Assembly: GCA_002391105.1 (NCBI GenBank)
Contig: DGRT01000162.1
Location: 1 to 22,610 of the forward strand
Source: Lachnospiraceae bacterium UBA4381
GTDB lineage: Bacteria; Bacillota; Clostridia; Lachnospirales; Lachnospiraceae
Reading direction: 5' to 3'
Length of the DNA: 22,610 bases
The notes under the pieces are model-generated. The model did no database searches. It saw only the letters and a program-made list of their open reading frames with translations, and was not told the DNA's origin. A program made the translations under genes and the position numbers. Below, piece after piece: positions 1 through 7,335 of the stretch (its first letter is position 1; each line of letters opens with the position of its first letter).

Positions 1-2011
1 ACTTCTTAGCTGGTTCCTCGATTGGTTTGCCTGTCATCGGATCAAACTTCTTAACCGGCTGATTCATCGGACCATTCATTGGTGGTATCGGACCATTCGG
101 CATCTGACCCATCGGTGATACAGGACCATTTGATGTCTGTCCCATTGGTGGTACCGGACCATTTGATGTCTGTCCCATTGGTGGTACCGGACCATTCGGT
201 ATCTGTCCCATTGGTGACACAGGAGCATTTTGAACCTGACCCATTGGTGGTACCGGTCCATTAATCGGCTGAGCACCTGCCGGCAATACCGCTTCATCTA
301 TTTCTTTATTGGATTTATCTTCTGTTGCTGATTCTTCTGCCGGAGCTTCTTCTGCTACCGACTCTTCTGCAGGAGCTTCTTCTGCTGCTGGTTCTTCAAC
401 CGGAGCTTCTTCTGCTGCCGCTTCTTCAGCAGGAGCTTCCTCTACTGCTGGCTCTTCAACCGGAGCTTCTTCTGCTACTGGTTCTTCAACAGGAGCTTCC
501 TCTACTGCTGGTTCTTCTACAGGAGCTTCTTCTGCTGCCAGTTCTTCTACAGGAGTTTCTTCTGTTGCTGGTTCTTCTGCTGGAGCTTTCTCTAATACTG
601 GCTCTTCTGTCGGAGTCTCCTCTGATACTGGTTCTTCTATTGGTTTCCCTGTTATAGGATCAAATTCCTTTACTGGCTGAACCGGTGTTCCCATTGGTCC
701 ATTCATCGGCTGAACAGGCGTTCCCATTGGTCCGTTCATCGGCTGAACTGGTACTCCCATCGGTCCATTCTGTGGCTGAGGTACAGGAGTTGGCTGTTCC
801 TCGGCTTTTTCTTCTATCGGTTTTCCTGTCATAGGATCAAATTTTCTTGCTACCTGAGAAGGCACACCCATCGGGCCATTCTGCGGCTGAACAGGTGCTC
901 CCATCGGTCCATTCTGCGGCTGAACAGGTGCTCCCATCGGGCCATTCTGTGGCTGAACAGGTGCTCCCATCGGTCCATTCTGTGGCTGAACAGGTACTCC
1001 CATCGGGCCATTCTGCGGCTGTCCCGGCATTCCCGCCGTTCCATTCTGTGGCTGAACCGGTGCAGCACCATTCTCAACAACAGGCTTACCTGTCATAGGA
1101 TCAAACTTTCTCGCCTGTGGCACTGGCTGTCCAAACTGTCCTCCCTGCTGCATTGGCTGTCCAAGCTGTCCTCCCTGCTGCATTGGCTGTCCGAACTGTC
1201 CTCCCTGTGACATTGGCTGTCCGAACTGTCCGCCCTGCTGCATTGGCTGTCCGAACTGTCCTCCCTGTGGCATCGGCTGTCCGAACTGTCCGCCCTGCTG
1301 CATTGGCTGTCCGAACTGTCCTCCCTGTGGCATCGGCTGTCCGAACTGTCCTCCCTGTGGCATTGGCTGTCCAAATCCCGCTCTATTTCTCATAACTCCA
1401 AGCTTATCAACTTTTGCCTTGCCCTGTGGCACTGATGCCAGTTGTGCATCTCCAAGATCGAGAAGCATTTCATTTACAAGCACATTGAGGTCGCTTATAG
1501 AGAATCTGTCAGAGTTGATGCTTGTAAGCAGTCTGGCAACATAGTTATCCTTATCTGCCTCATCATACTTCATGGCTGCCACAACAGTTCTGAAAAATTC
1601 CTGAGTATCACCTATATCTTTGGATTCACTCTTTACAGGAATAACAAAGCAATATGTAGCAAGCGTTGCCTCATCTACATAGATATAATCTGTGCCTTTA
1701 ACTATATAACTTACCGGAATACCATATTTACCAATATCCATTCCGGAAAGAAGATTCTTTAAAATAGTCAGTACCTGCCCCTTTTTCAAAACCTTTCTCA
1801 TAAAGGTTGAAAGAGTAACAGATTCCGGAATCTGAGAATAAAAAGCCCCCACACCGTTCTGATTACTATACTGAACAGGAGCAACTGCCTCGATATAGTT
1901 ATTCTTTAATCTATCCAGAACCATATCGTCCAGAACCTCTGATGGCATAAGCTGATATCTCATAGTAATACTCTTGCCATTATTCTCAAAAAGTAAATTT
2001 TTCTTTTCCAT
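1..2011 (-). CDS. Repeat-rich protein with FHA-partner-type N-terminal domain (C-terminus off the left edge)
   Basis: The reading frame is open from ATG at 2011 to the window edge, giving 670 visible residues and no stop, so the protein is incomplete. The start follows GGGGGAAG at 8-10 bases. Residues 1 to about 200 form a folded domain similar to the N-terminus of the FHA protein upstream (shared pattern KxGIPVSYI..., YIYVDEATLA, then a PV motif). The rest is low complexity: about nine copies of a 10-residue GQFGQPMPQG unit (about 212-300), several 11-residue QNGPMGAPVQP units (about 314-440), an EEAPVEEPA-type acidic run (about 457-568) and NGPVPPMGQ units (about 580-645). Four copies of FDPMTGKP-like text (near 304, 391, 452 and 655) separate the blocks. 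From memory the N-terminal domain matches the family called DUF6382; function unknown. The tail is probably disordered and may act as a scaffold, which is inference. Confidence 0.8.
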   Translation of the reverse strand, partial: MEKKNLLFENNGKSITMRYQLMPSEVLDDMVLDRLKNNYIEAVAPVQYSNQNGVGAFYSQIPESVTLSTFMRKVLKKGQVLTILKNLLSGMDIGKYGIPVSYIVKGTDYIYVDEATLATYCFVIPVKSESKDIGDTQEFFRTVVAAMKYDEADKDNYVARLLTSINSDRFSISDLNVLVNEMLLDLGDAQLASVPQGKAKVDKLGVMRNRAGFGQPMPQGGQFGQPMPQGGQFGQPMQQGGQFGQPMPQGGQFGQPMQQGGQFGQPMSQGGQFGQPMQQGGQLGQPMQQGGQFGQPVPQARKFDPMTGKPVVENGAAPVQPQNGTAGMPGQPQNGPMGVPVQPQNGPMGAPVQPQNGPMGAPVQPQNGPMGAPVQPQNGPMGVPSQVARKFDPMTGKPIEEKAEEQPTPVPQPQNGPMGVPVQPMNGPMGTPVQPMNGPMGTPVQPVKEFDPITGKPIEEPVSEETPTEEPVLEKAPAEEPATEETPVEELAAEEAPVEEPAVEEAPVEEPVAEEAPVEEPAVEEAPAEEAAAEEAPVEEPAAEEAPAEESVAEEAPAEESATEDKSNKEIDEAVLPAGAQPINGPVPPMGQVQNAPVSPMGQIPNGPVPPMGQTSNGPVPPMGQTSNGPVSPMGQMPNGPIPPMNGPMNQPVKKFDPMTGKPIEEPAKK

Positions 2012-2043
2012 ATCACTTCCCCCAATAATCTAAAGCTATGTCA

Positions 2044-2073
2044 AATATATCAAAACGATTCAAAAAATGTCAT
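2044..2073 (-). promoter_or_regulatory. Possible promoter of the repeat-rich gene
   Basis: Read on the minus strand there is ATGACA (2073-2068), an 18-base spacer and TATATT (2049-2044), ending 32 bases before the ATG at 2011. With the terminator at 2114-2139 this suggests the gene is transcribed separately from the FHA gene. The -35 element is imperfect. Confidence 0.35.
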
Positions 2074-2113
2074 TTTCTTGTCCAAAAATGTATTTCCGTA
2101 ATAAACACATAAA

Positions 2114-2139
2114 GTCCAGGACGTTTTTACGCCCTGAAC
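2114..2139 (-). terminator. Terminator after the FHA gene
   Basis: On the minus strand GTTCAGGGCG and CGTCCTGGAC pair over 10 positions (two G-U pairs) around the loop TAAAAA, followed by TTTATGTGTTTATT. It lies 14 bases past the FHA stop codon. The U-tract is short, so termination may be partial. Confidence 0.6.
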
Positions 2140-2152
2140 TGTAATATCGTGA

Positions 2153-3700
2153 TTAACCAAGCTTAAATGTGAAGTCCTCGTCACCAAGACTTATGGTACT
2201 GTTATTCTTCAGCAGCATCTCTTCATCCGCTTCAAGTTCCTTGCCATTCACATAAGTATGATTTGTAGATTTGTTATCCTTTATATAATAAGAATCACCC
2301 TTATGAAGAATTATCGCATGCTGTCTGCTGACTGCACCATTTCCGCTTACGTGATAATCAACTCCTCGACTTGCCTTTCCTATCTTGAATACCGGCTTGT
2401 TGATCATTATTCTCTCATCGGTATTTACTCTTATAAGATAAGGATTAATCTTTAAAGTACCGGTAGCACCAAGGATTGTATTATCAATTACTGCATCCTT
2501 CTTATTTGCCGCTGTACTCTTATCAGCCGTTGGATCATTCTCAGTCTTCACGTTATTTTTTTCTTTTGCATTTCTTGATTCTGAAGAGATAGTTTCAACA
2601 GACTCATCCGCTGCCGCAGCTTCCGCCGCATCCTCTTCTTCAAGATTCTCAGCAGCAGCCTTTAGAACTGCAGCCTTATTGACTCTTACAGGCTTCTGCA
2701 TGGAAACCCCACCGGTTTTAGCAGCAGTCTGCTCATTAACCAGCTCTTCTATTCTTGCTTTGATCTCATCAACAGATTCAGTTTTCAGCATATCAGTTTC
2801 ATTTGAAGAAGGAGCATCATCTTCATCAGCCGTCATCACTTTATCTGTTTTCTCCGAAGCTACTTCAGTCTTGACATCTTCATTCGTCTCACTCTCAGGT
2901 GCTCCTGCCTTTGCTTCATCAATTACAGGCGCATCAGGTATCATCTCTTCAGCAGCCGAAAGAGCCTCATCCTCTTCGTCTCCGCCAATCTCAGGAAGCT
3001 CATCTCCCACTTCCTCAAGATCACTCATGAAGTCCATCGCATTCTTTTCTTCTTCGGCAGCGACCTTAGGATCTACACTGCTTACAATCTCTGAACCGTC
3101 ATCAGAAGTAATATCAGCACCACCGCCATATCCTATTCCGGAATCCTGCATAAGCGCTTCAGTAAGACCTATGAGACCCCTCAGATTGAAAGAATCTCCA
3201 TTTATATATGTAAGAAGCTGTCCAACATATGCCAGATCCTCTTCCACATCAAATCTCATGGATGCAATAAGCTGTCTTGCAAAGCTCTTAAACTCCATGG
3301 ATACTGATGCATCCCCTTCAACCGGCAGATACATAAATCTGATAGCCAGTGTATCAGGATCAATATACATAAAGGATCTATTTAAAATAATGTAAGACAT
3401 AGGAATCGCATATTCTTTGATATTAATCATTCCCATCGCTACATTTCTAAGTATGTTAAGAACCTTTTCTTTGCTTATAACATTTTGAATATATGTATCG
3501 ATAGATGTACGTCCTGTTATATCATAGGTAAGATAATCAAAATCATCATCCTCTTCATACACTATAGTCATTATCTCAGGAATACTATTCTCTTCGCAAT
3601 AGTCCAGGACATCTTCATCAACATCCATTCCCTCTCCCATAATGTAAGTAAGATAGCGTTCACGTCCTATATTCTTTGCTGTAAATCTAAAGCTTCTCAT
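2153..3700 (-). CDS. FHA-domain protein with DUF6382-like N-terminal domain
   Basis: This 515-residue protein starts at ATG 3700, six bases after GGAGG; an upstream in-frame extension to 3766 overlaps mltG and lacks a ribosome site. Residues 1 to about 195 are the DUF6382-like domain shared with the downstream repeat-rich protein. Residues about 195-420 are an acidic, Glu/Ala/Asp-rich linker, probably disordered. Residues about 422-515 are a forkhead-associated domain with the expected landmarks: a GKA turn, SRQHA (the S-x-x-H phosphothreonine-contact motif) and TNHTYVNG. FHA domains bind phosphothreonine peptides, so the protein should read Ser/Thr kinase output; the partner is unknown. No membrane segment is visible. 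It begins 16 bases after the mltG stop, which suggests cotranscription with a septal cell-wall enzyme. Confidence 0.9.
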   Translation of the reverse strand: MRSFRFTAKNIGRERYLTYIMGEGMDVDEDVLDYCEENSIPEIMTIVYEEDDDFDYLTYDITGRTSIDTYIQNVISKEKVLNILRNVAMGMINIKEYAIPMSYIILNRSFMYIDPDTLAIRFMYLPVEGDASVSMEFKSFARQLIASMRFDVEEDLAYVGQLLTYINGDSFNLRGLIGLTEALMQDSGIGYGGGADITSDDGSEIVSSVDPKVAAEEEKNAMDFMSDLEEVGDELPEIGGDEEDEALSAAEEMIPDAPVIDEAKAGAPESETNEDVKTEVASEKTDKVMTADEDDAPSSNETDMLKTESVDEIKARIEELVNEQTAAKTGGVSMQKPVRVNKAAVLKAAAENLEEEDAAEAAAADESVETISSESRNAKEKNNVKTENDPTADKSTAANKKDAVIDNTILGATGTLKINPYLIRVNTDERIMINKPVFKIGKASRGVDYHVSGNGAVSRQHAIILHKGDSYYIKDNKSTNHTYVNGKELEADEEMLLKNNSTISLGDEDFTFKLG

Positions 3701-3716
3701 CTTTACCTCCTGTATG

Positions 3717-4868
3717 TCAGTCTGTCTGGTTGCTCCAGACTTCATCTTCTGCATGATTATCTTCATAACCCGATGATGGTTCTGTATCTGCTATTCCATC
3801 ACCATCCGTATCTGTTCCACCAATAACCGCCTCATGTTCCTCAAAGGTTTCGGAGAAAGAATGTTCTCCCTTTTCCTCATCTACTATTCGATAATACAAA
3901 TATGCCGTATCGTCCGGATTTACCGCTGCATTTATACATGCCAGTCCGGGGTTACATATAGGTCCCACCGGAAGTCCTTCATAGACGTAGGTGTTGTATG
4001 GAGAATCCAAAGAAAGATCCTCTGTAGCGAGCTCTGCCACATCATACCTTCCTTCTGTCATAGGATAAAGAACTGTCGAATCGATCTGAAGCAGCATATT
4101 CTTATTCAAACGGTTGTATATAACCGAAGCTATCATCGGTCTCTCATGTGACAGCTTCGCCTCTCTCTCTATCATGGACGCCACAGTAAGCACTTCATAT
4201 GAATTCATGTCAAGCTCAAGCGCTCTGGTTTTTATATCCCCTGTGTAGTAAGCCTGAAATGCATTAAGCATCATTTTTACTATATCTGTCGCAGTTGTAT
4301 TCTTTGAAATGTCATAGGTTGCAGGGAAAAGATACCCTTCGAGCTTGTACCTTACCTCTGCACCGGATGGGACATCGCTCAGATATTCAAAATCATTTGC
4401 AGTAATAGACTTAACTGCATTTATAAATTCTGTCTTATCACAGATACCTTCCTCCTGACACTTAGCGGCAATCATATCCACCGAGTATCCTTCAGGTATC
4501 ACAAGCTGTTTTATTATCTTGGAATCTTCATCCTCCTTAGACATGATCTCCATCATCTCAAGAGTATTCATTCCTTTACGCAAAACAAATTCACCACTTT
4601 GAAGCTTTCCTCTGTAATCTGAAGACTGGAGTCTCTTCACAAAGGCACGTTCAAACCGGATAAGCCCTTTTTCATGCAATATTTCAGCTATTTCCTTCGC
4701 CGAAGAGTCTTTGGGTATTTCTACAAGCACTTCGTCGCCAGGATTAGAATCATTAGTCGTAAGCTCATAATCATAAGCATCTTTATAATCCTGAATATAA
4801 TCCTTAACGATCAGAACAAGCATAAATGCGGCCATAAGACCTATTATTATTTTCGCGATTTTAACCAT
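3717..4868 (-). CDS. mltG: Endolytic murein transglycosylase MltG
   Basis: MltG cleaves nascent glycan strands at the outer face of the membrane and sets strand length. The protein has 383 residues, a cytoplasmic stub, one membrane segment (about 5-23), a LysM-like region, and the YceG catalytic fold. Family landmarks are EGYLFPATYD (177-186), ASMIERE (230-236, with E234 the expected catalytic glutamate), LQIDSTV (260-266) and GLPVGPICNPGL (298-309). The last 35 residues extend past the usual fold end as an acidic tail that contains DTDGDGIADTEP (353-364), which resembles a thrombospondin type 3 calcium loop. A weak ribosome site (GAAGGA, about 11 bases upstream) precedes the ATG. The FHA gene follows after 16 bases. 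Identification is firm; a role for the tail is unknown. Confidence 0.95.
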   Translation of the reverse strand: MVKIAKIIIGLMAAFMLVLIVKDYIQDYKDAYDYELTTNDSNPGDEVLVEIPKDSSAKEIAEILHEKGLIRFERAFVKRLQSSDYRGKLQSGEFVLRKGMNTLEMMEIMSKEDEDSKIIKQLVIPEGYSVDMIAAKCQEEGICDKTEFINAVKSITANDFEYLSDVPSGAEVRYKLEGYLFPATYDISKNTTATDIVKMMLNAFQAYYTGDIKTRALELDMNSYEVLTVASMIEREAKLSHERPMIASVIYNRLNKNMLLQIDSTVLYPMTEGRYDVAELATEDLSLDSPYNTYVYEGLPVGPICNPGLACINAAVNPDDTAYLYYRIVDEEKGEHSFSETFEEHEAVIGGTDTDGDGIADTEPSSGYEDNHAEDEVWSNQTD

Positions 4869-4939
4869 TTAGACTATTGTCCTTCACTTCACTCATTATC
4901 GCCAATTACTGCGCAATCAGTGACTATTTTAACTAATAT

Positions 4940-4968
4940 ATAGTAACATCATTTATAAAAAATCGCAA
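4940..4968 (-). promoter_or_regulatory. Promoter of the mltG-FHA operon
   Basis: On the minus strand TTGCGA (4968-4963), a 17-base spacer and TACTAT (4945-4940) fit a housekeeping sigma-factor promoter and leave a leader of about 65 bases before the mltG ATG. Confidence 0.5.
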
Positions 4969-5013
4969 TACCATTTCAGACTCTGCTATAACTCTTTATA
5001 TAAAATACAAACC

Positions 5014-5745
5014 TTATTGCACTTCTTCGTCAGCAAAGGACCTCATTTCCCTGTAATAATAGGTTGCTCGAAGCATTTCCAGATCCTCTGGAGTGGTGAC
5101 CTTGATATTAGACCGTTCACCTATAAAAAGATGCACCTTTTCACCAAGCTCTATCAGAAGCTCACTGGAAGAAACTGAATTATCTATCCCTCTCTTCTCC
5201 GCCTCGTTATGAGCCCAGAGTATCTTTCTCATCGTATAGCCCTGAGGCGCCTGCGTGATATACATAGAGCTTCTTTCATAGCTCTTGCAGCATTCCTGTC
5301 CATCTTCACTAAAAAGAAGGGAATCTATACTCGGAGTAACCGGAACGGCAGTCTCATACTTTGCAGCATAGCTTATGGAATCAGATATAAGCTTCTCTGT
5401 CAGCATCGGTCTGACGCCATCGCATATCAGAATAATATCCTCAAGATCCTTCATTATCTCTACAGTTTTCATCACTCCATTATGAATAGACTGATAACCA
5501 TTCGCTCCACCGGGAACTACCGCAGCCACCTTGGTAAGACCAAACTCTTCGATAAGCTTATTGAGATAGTCTATCCACTCCTCCTTACAGGCAACCACTA
5601 TGTGATCCACCTCAGGATGCTTCTCAAAATGCTCCATAGTACGGATAATAATGGGCTTTTTCCCTATTGTCAAAAACTGTTTGGGCATATCGGTACTTTT
5701 CATACGCCTACCGACGCCACCTGCAAAAATACAAGCAGTTACCAT
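5014..5745 (-). CDS. IspD/TarI-family cytidylyltransferase
   Basis: A 243-residue nucleotidyltransferase that should transfer CMP from CTP to a sugar-alcohol phosphate: methylerythritol phosphate (isoprenoid synthesis, IspD) or ribitol phosphate (teichoic acid or capsule synthesis, TarI). Visible motifs are AGGVGRRM (8-15) with PKQF (21-24) for CTP binding, DGVRP (109-113) in place of the HDAxRP motif, and NIKVTTPEDL (213-222). The usual GGxxRxxS segment reads GGANGYQSI (79-87), so the normally conserved arginine is a glycine. The DxVRPxLT segment and NIKVTTP run look closer to TarI than to IspD, but the sequence alone does not decide. It follows alaA by 49 bases and may be cotranscribed. Start is ATG with GAGAGGA about 12 bases upstream. 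Confidence 0.8.
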   Translation of the reverse strand: MVTACIFAGGVGRRMKSTDMPKQFLTIGKKPIIIRTMEHFEKHPEVDHIVVACKEEWIDYLNKLIEEFGLTKVAAVVPGGANGYQSIHNGVMKTVEIMKDLEDIILICDGVRPMLTEKLISDSISYAAKYETAVPVTPSIDSLLFSEDGQECCKSYERSSMYITQAPQGYTMRKILWAHNEAEKRGIDNSVSSSELLIELGEKVHLFIGERSNIKVTTPEDLEMLRATYYYREMRSFADEEVQ

Positions 5746-5794
5746 ATTATGTATAGAATCCTCTCAATCATTTTATGACCAGTAAAACACTGTA

Positions 5795-7015
5795 TCAGTC
5801 CACCTGTCTGTAATCCTTCAGGAAATCCTTAAGCTGATATGCAGCCTCTGTCAGGACTCTCTTCTCCGGCAGATAGACTATACGGAAATGATCCGGCACC
5901 TCCCAATGGAAGCCGCCTCCATGCGTAAAAAGAATCTTCTTATTACGAAGCACATCCAGCGCAAATCTTTCATCATCATGGATATTGAACCTTTTAGTAT
6001 CAAGCTTAGGGAAGCAGTAAAATGCAGCTTCCGGCTTTACCACACTAACGCCCGGTATATCATTTAACAGACTAACTATACATTCACGCTGTTCATATAC
6101 CCTTCCGCCGGGCTGCACCAGCTTTTCTGTTTCTTCCAGCATACCCAGTGCAGGAGCTATAAGAGACTGGGCAGGAACATTTGAGCAAAGGCGCATGGAG
6201 GACAGAAGCTTGATTCCTTCTATATAGCCCTTTGCACCCTCCTTATTTCCCGAAATAGACATCCAGCCAACACGATATCCGGCTATCAGATGTGACTTGG
6301 AAAGACCGTTAAATGTAATGCACAGGGTATTTGGAGCAAGACTGGCGATGGAGGTATGCTTCTTTCCATCCATTACAAGTCTGTCATATATCTCATCCGC
6401 AAAAATAATGAGATCATGCTTCTCCGCAAGCTCAGCCACCTTTTCCAGAAGCTCCCTTGGATAAAGTGCTCCGGTAGGATTGTTAGGATTGATGATTACT
6501 ATTCCTTTGGTTCTCGGTGTTATCTTTTTTTCGATATCCTTAAGATCCGGATACCAGCCGGACTGTTCATCACAGATATAATGAACCGCCGTTCCACCTG
6601 CCAGGGTAACAGAGGCTGTCCATAAAGGATAGTCAGGTGATGGCACAAGTATCTCATCTCCATAATCCAGAAGTCCCTGCATGGAAAGGGTTATCAGCTC
6701 GCTGACACCATTTCCCGTATAAATATCATCTATATTTACATTTGGAATACCCTTCTTCTTATCATATTCGAGTATCGCTTCTCTTGCCGCAGCAAGACCC
6801 TTGGAATCCGAATAGCCCTCAGTAAGAGTAAGATTGTTAGACATCACTTCTATAAGCTCGTCCGGTGCTTTAAAACCAAAGGGAGCCGGATTTCCAATAT
6901 TCAGCTTAAGTATCTTTTCTCCCGCAGCCGTCATACGGTCAGCTTCATCCATTACAGGACCACGTATATCGTAGCAGACATTATTCAGCTTTACAGACTT
7001 GTTAAATACTCTCAT
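5795..7015 (-). CDS. alaA: Alanine aminotransferase AlaA (PLP-dependent, class I/II)
   Basis: This 406-residue cytoplasmic enzyme should interconvert alanine plus 2-oxoglutarate and pyruvate plus glutamate. It resembles E. coli AlaA along its whole length: NVCYDIRGPV near the start, LKLNIGNPAPFGF (37-49), INPNNPTG (175-182), FADEIYD (205-211) with the aspartate that holds the pyridine nitrogen, FNGLSK (235-240) with the PLP-binding lysine K240, and DHFRIVYLP near the C-terminus with the carboxylate-binding arginine. The start chosen is ATG 7015, eight bases after GGAG; the GTG nine bases upstream overlaps that ribosome site. It lies downstream of an unusual repeat and RNA-like element and upstream of the cytidylyltransferase gene. 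Confidence 0.93.
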   Translation of the reverse strand: MRVFNKSVKLNNVCYDIRGPVMDEADRMTAAGEKILKLNIGNPAPFGFKAPDELIEVMSNNLTLTEGYSDSKGLAAAREAILEYDKKKGIPNVNIDDIYTGNGVSELITLSMQGLLDYGDEILVPSPDYPLWTASVTLAGGTAVHYICDEQSGWYPDLKDIEKKITPRTKGIVIINPNNPTGALYPRELLEKVAELAEKHDLIIFADEIYDRLVMDGKKHTSIASLAPNTLCITFNGLSKSHLIAGYRVGWMSISGNKEGAKGYIEGIKLLSSMRLCSNVPAQSLIAPALGMLEETEKLVQPGGRVYEQRECIVSLLNDIPGVSVVKPEAAFYCFPKLDTKRFNIHDDERFALDVLRNKKILFTHGGGFHWEVPDHFRIVYLPEKRVLTEAAYQLKDFLKDYRQVD

Positions 7016-7060
7016 TATGATCACTCCTTAGCAATTAAACTATATACTCAGTATCATAAG

Positions 7061-7182
7061 TCCATTATGATACCACATAATCAATATATCAGCGACAAAG
7101 GCTCATTATAATACCATATAATCAATATATCAGCAGCAAAATCACATTATAACACTGCAAAATCAATATATCAGCAGCAAAG
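7061..7182. repeat. Three tandem copies of a 40-41-bp AT-rich unit upstream of alaA
   Basis: Copies lie at 7061-7101, 7102-7141 and 7142-7182. All share the core AATCAATATATCAGC followed by GACAAA or AGCAAA, and each begins with a cATTAT-type segment; a fourth, truncated start follows at 7183. Copies 2 and 3 match in the core while the left part drifts. The array is non-coding and ends about 45 bases before the alaA start, so it lies in the alaA promoter or leader region. On the minus strand copy 2 carries TATAAT and copy 3 TATAAT-like text, which could give stacked -10 elements, but no good -35 partner is seen. Confidence 0.8.
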
Positions 7183-7194
7183 TCCGTTATCACG

Positions 7195-7280
7195 AAAAAA
7201 TGTGCCAAACAGACCCGCCGTGAATATATTTCACTACTCCGGATGGAGAGCAGGGAACTCTTCGCAGTTTGACACATTTT
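7195..7280 (-). ncRNA. Predicted structured RNA with a three-way junction
   Basis: On the minus strand the outer stem pairs 7280-7267 with 7210-7197 over 14 positions. Its single non-Watson-Crick pair is a U-G wobble on this strand but a C-A mismatch on the plus strand, so the RNA is probably minus-strand. An internal loop leads to a second stem, CCC-U-GC (7255-7250) with GCGGG (7218-7214). Inside it two hairpins leave a junction with linkers of only 1, 2 and 1 bases: CUCC-AUCC-GGAG (7248-7237) and GUGAA-AUAUA-UUCAC (7234-7220). The outer stem ends in a run of six U. It lies after the glycosidase gene and upstream of alaA, so it may be a free small RNA, a regulatory leader of alaA, or an elaborate terminator. 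I do not recognise it as a known riboswitch. Confidence 0.5.
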
Positions 7281-7294
7281 GCTATAAACTATTC

Positions 7295-7315
7295 GGTTCA
7301 CATCGTCTATGAACC
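7295..7315. other. Small inverted repeat after the glycosidase gene
   Basis: GGTTCA and TGAACC form a perfect 6-bp stem with a 9-base loop, 21 bases past the glycosidase stop codon on the minus strand. No U-tract follows, so it may be an mRNA 3'-end hairpin or a part of the structured element next to it. Confidence 0.35.
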
Positions 7316-7335
7316 ATACACTTTTAAAATTCTAA

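Noticed and set aside
309..680. Plus-strand Ser/Ala/Gly repeat frame
   Set aside because: It is the complement of the EEAPVEEPA coding repeats of the minus-strand gene, which has a proper start, ribosome site and folded domain.
1117..1374. Regular 30-bp repeats that could suggest a CRISPR array
   Set aside because: The units are contiguous with no unique spacers and translate in frame as GQFGQPMPQG inside a long open frame, so they are coding repeats.
2679..3395. Long plus-strand open frame (238 codons, Ser-rich)
   Set aside because: It is antisense to the acidic linker and N-terminal domain of the FHA gene. Ser-rich text is what the reverse of Glu/Ala/Asp codons gives, and there is no ribosome site.
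7195..7280. Known riboswitch, T-box or SRP/6S RNA
   Set aside because: I could not match the conserved cores of glycine, purine, SAM, lysine, THF, fluoride, guanidine or c-di-GMP switches, nor a T-box or SRP loop. It is kept as an unassigned structure.
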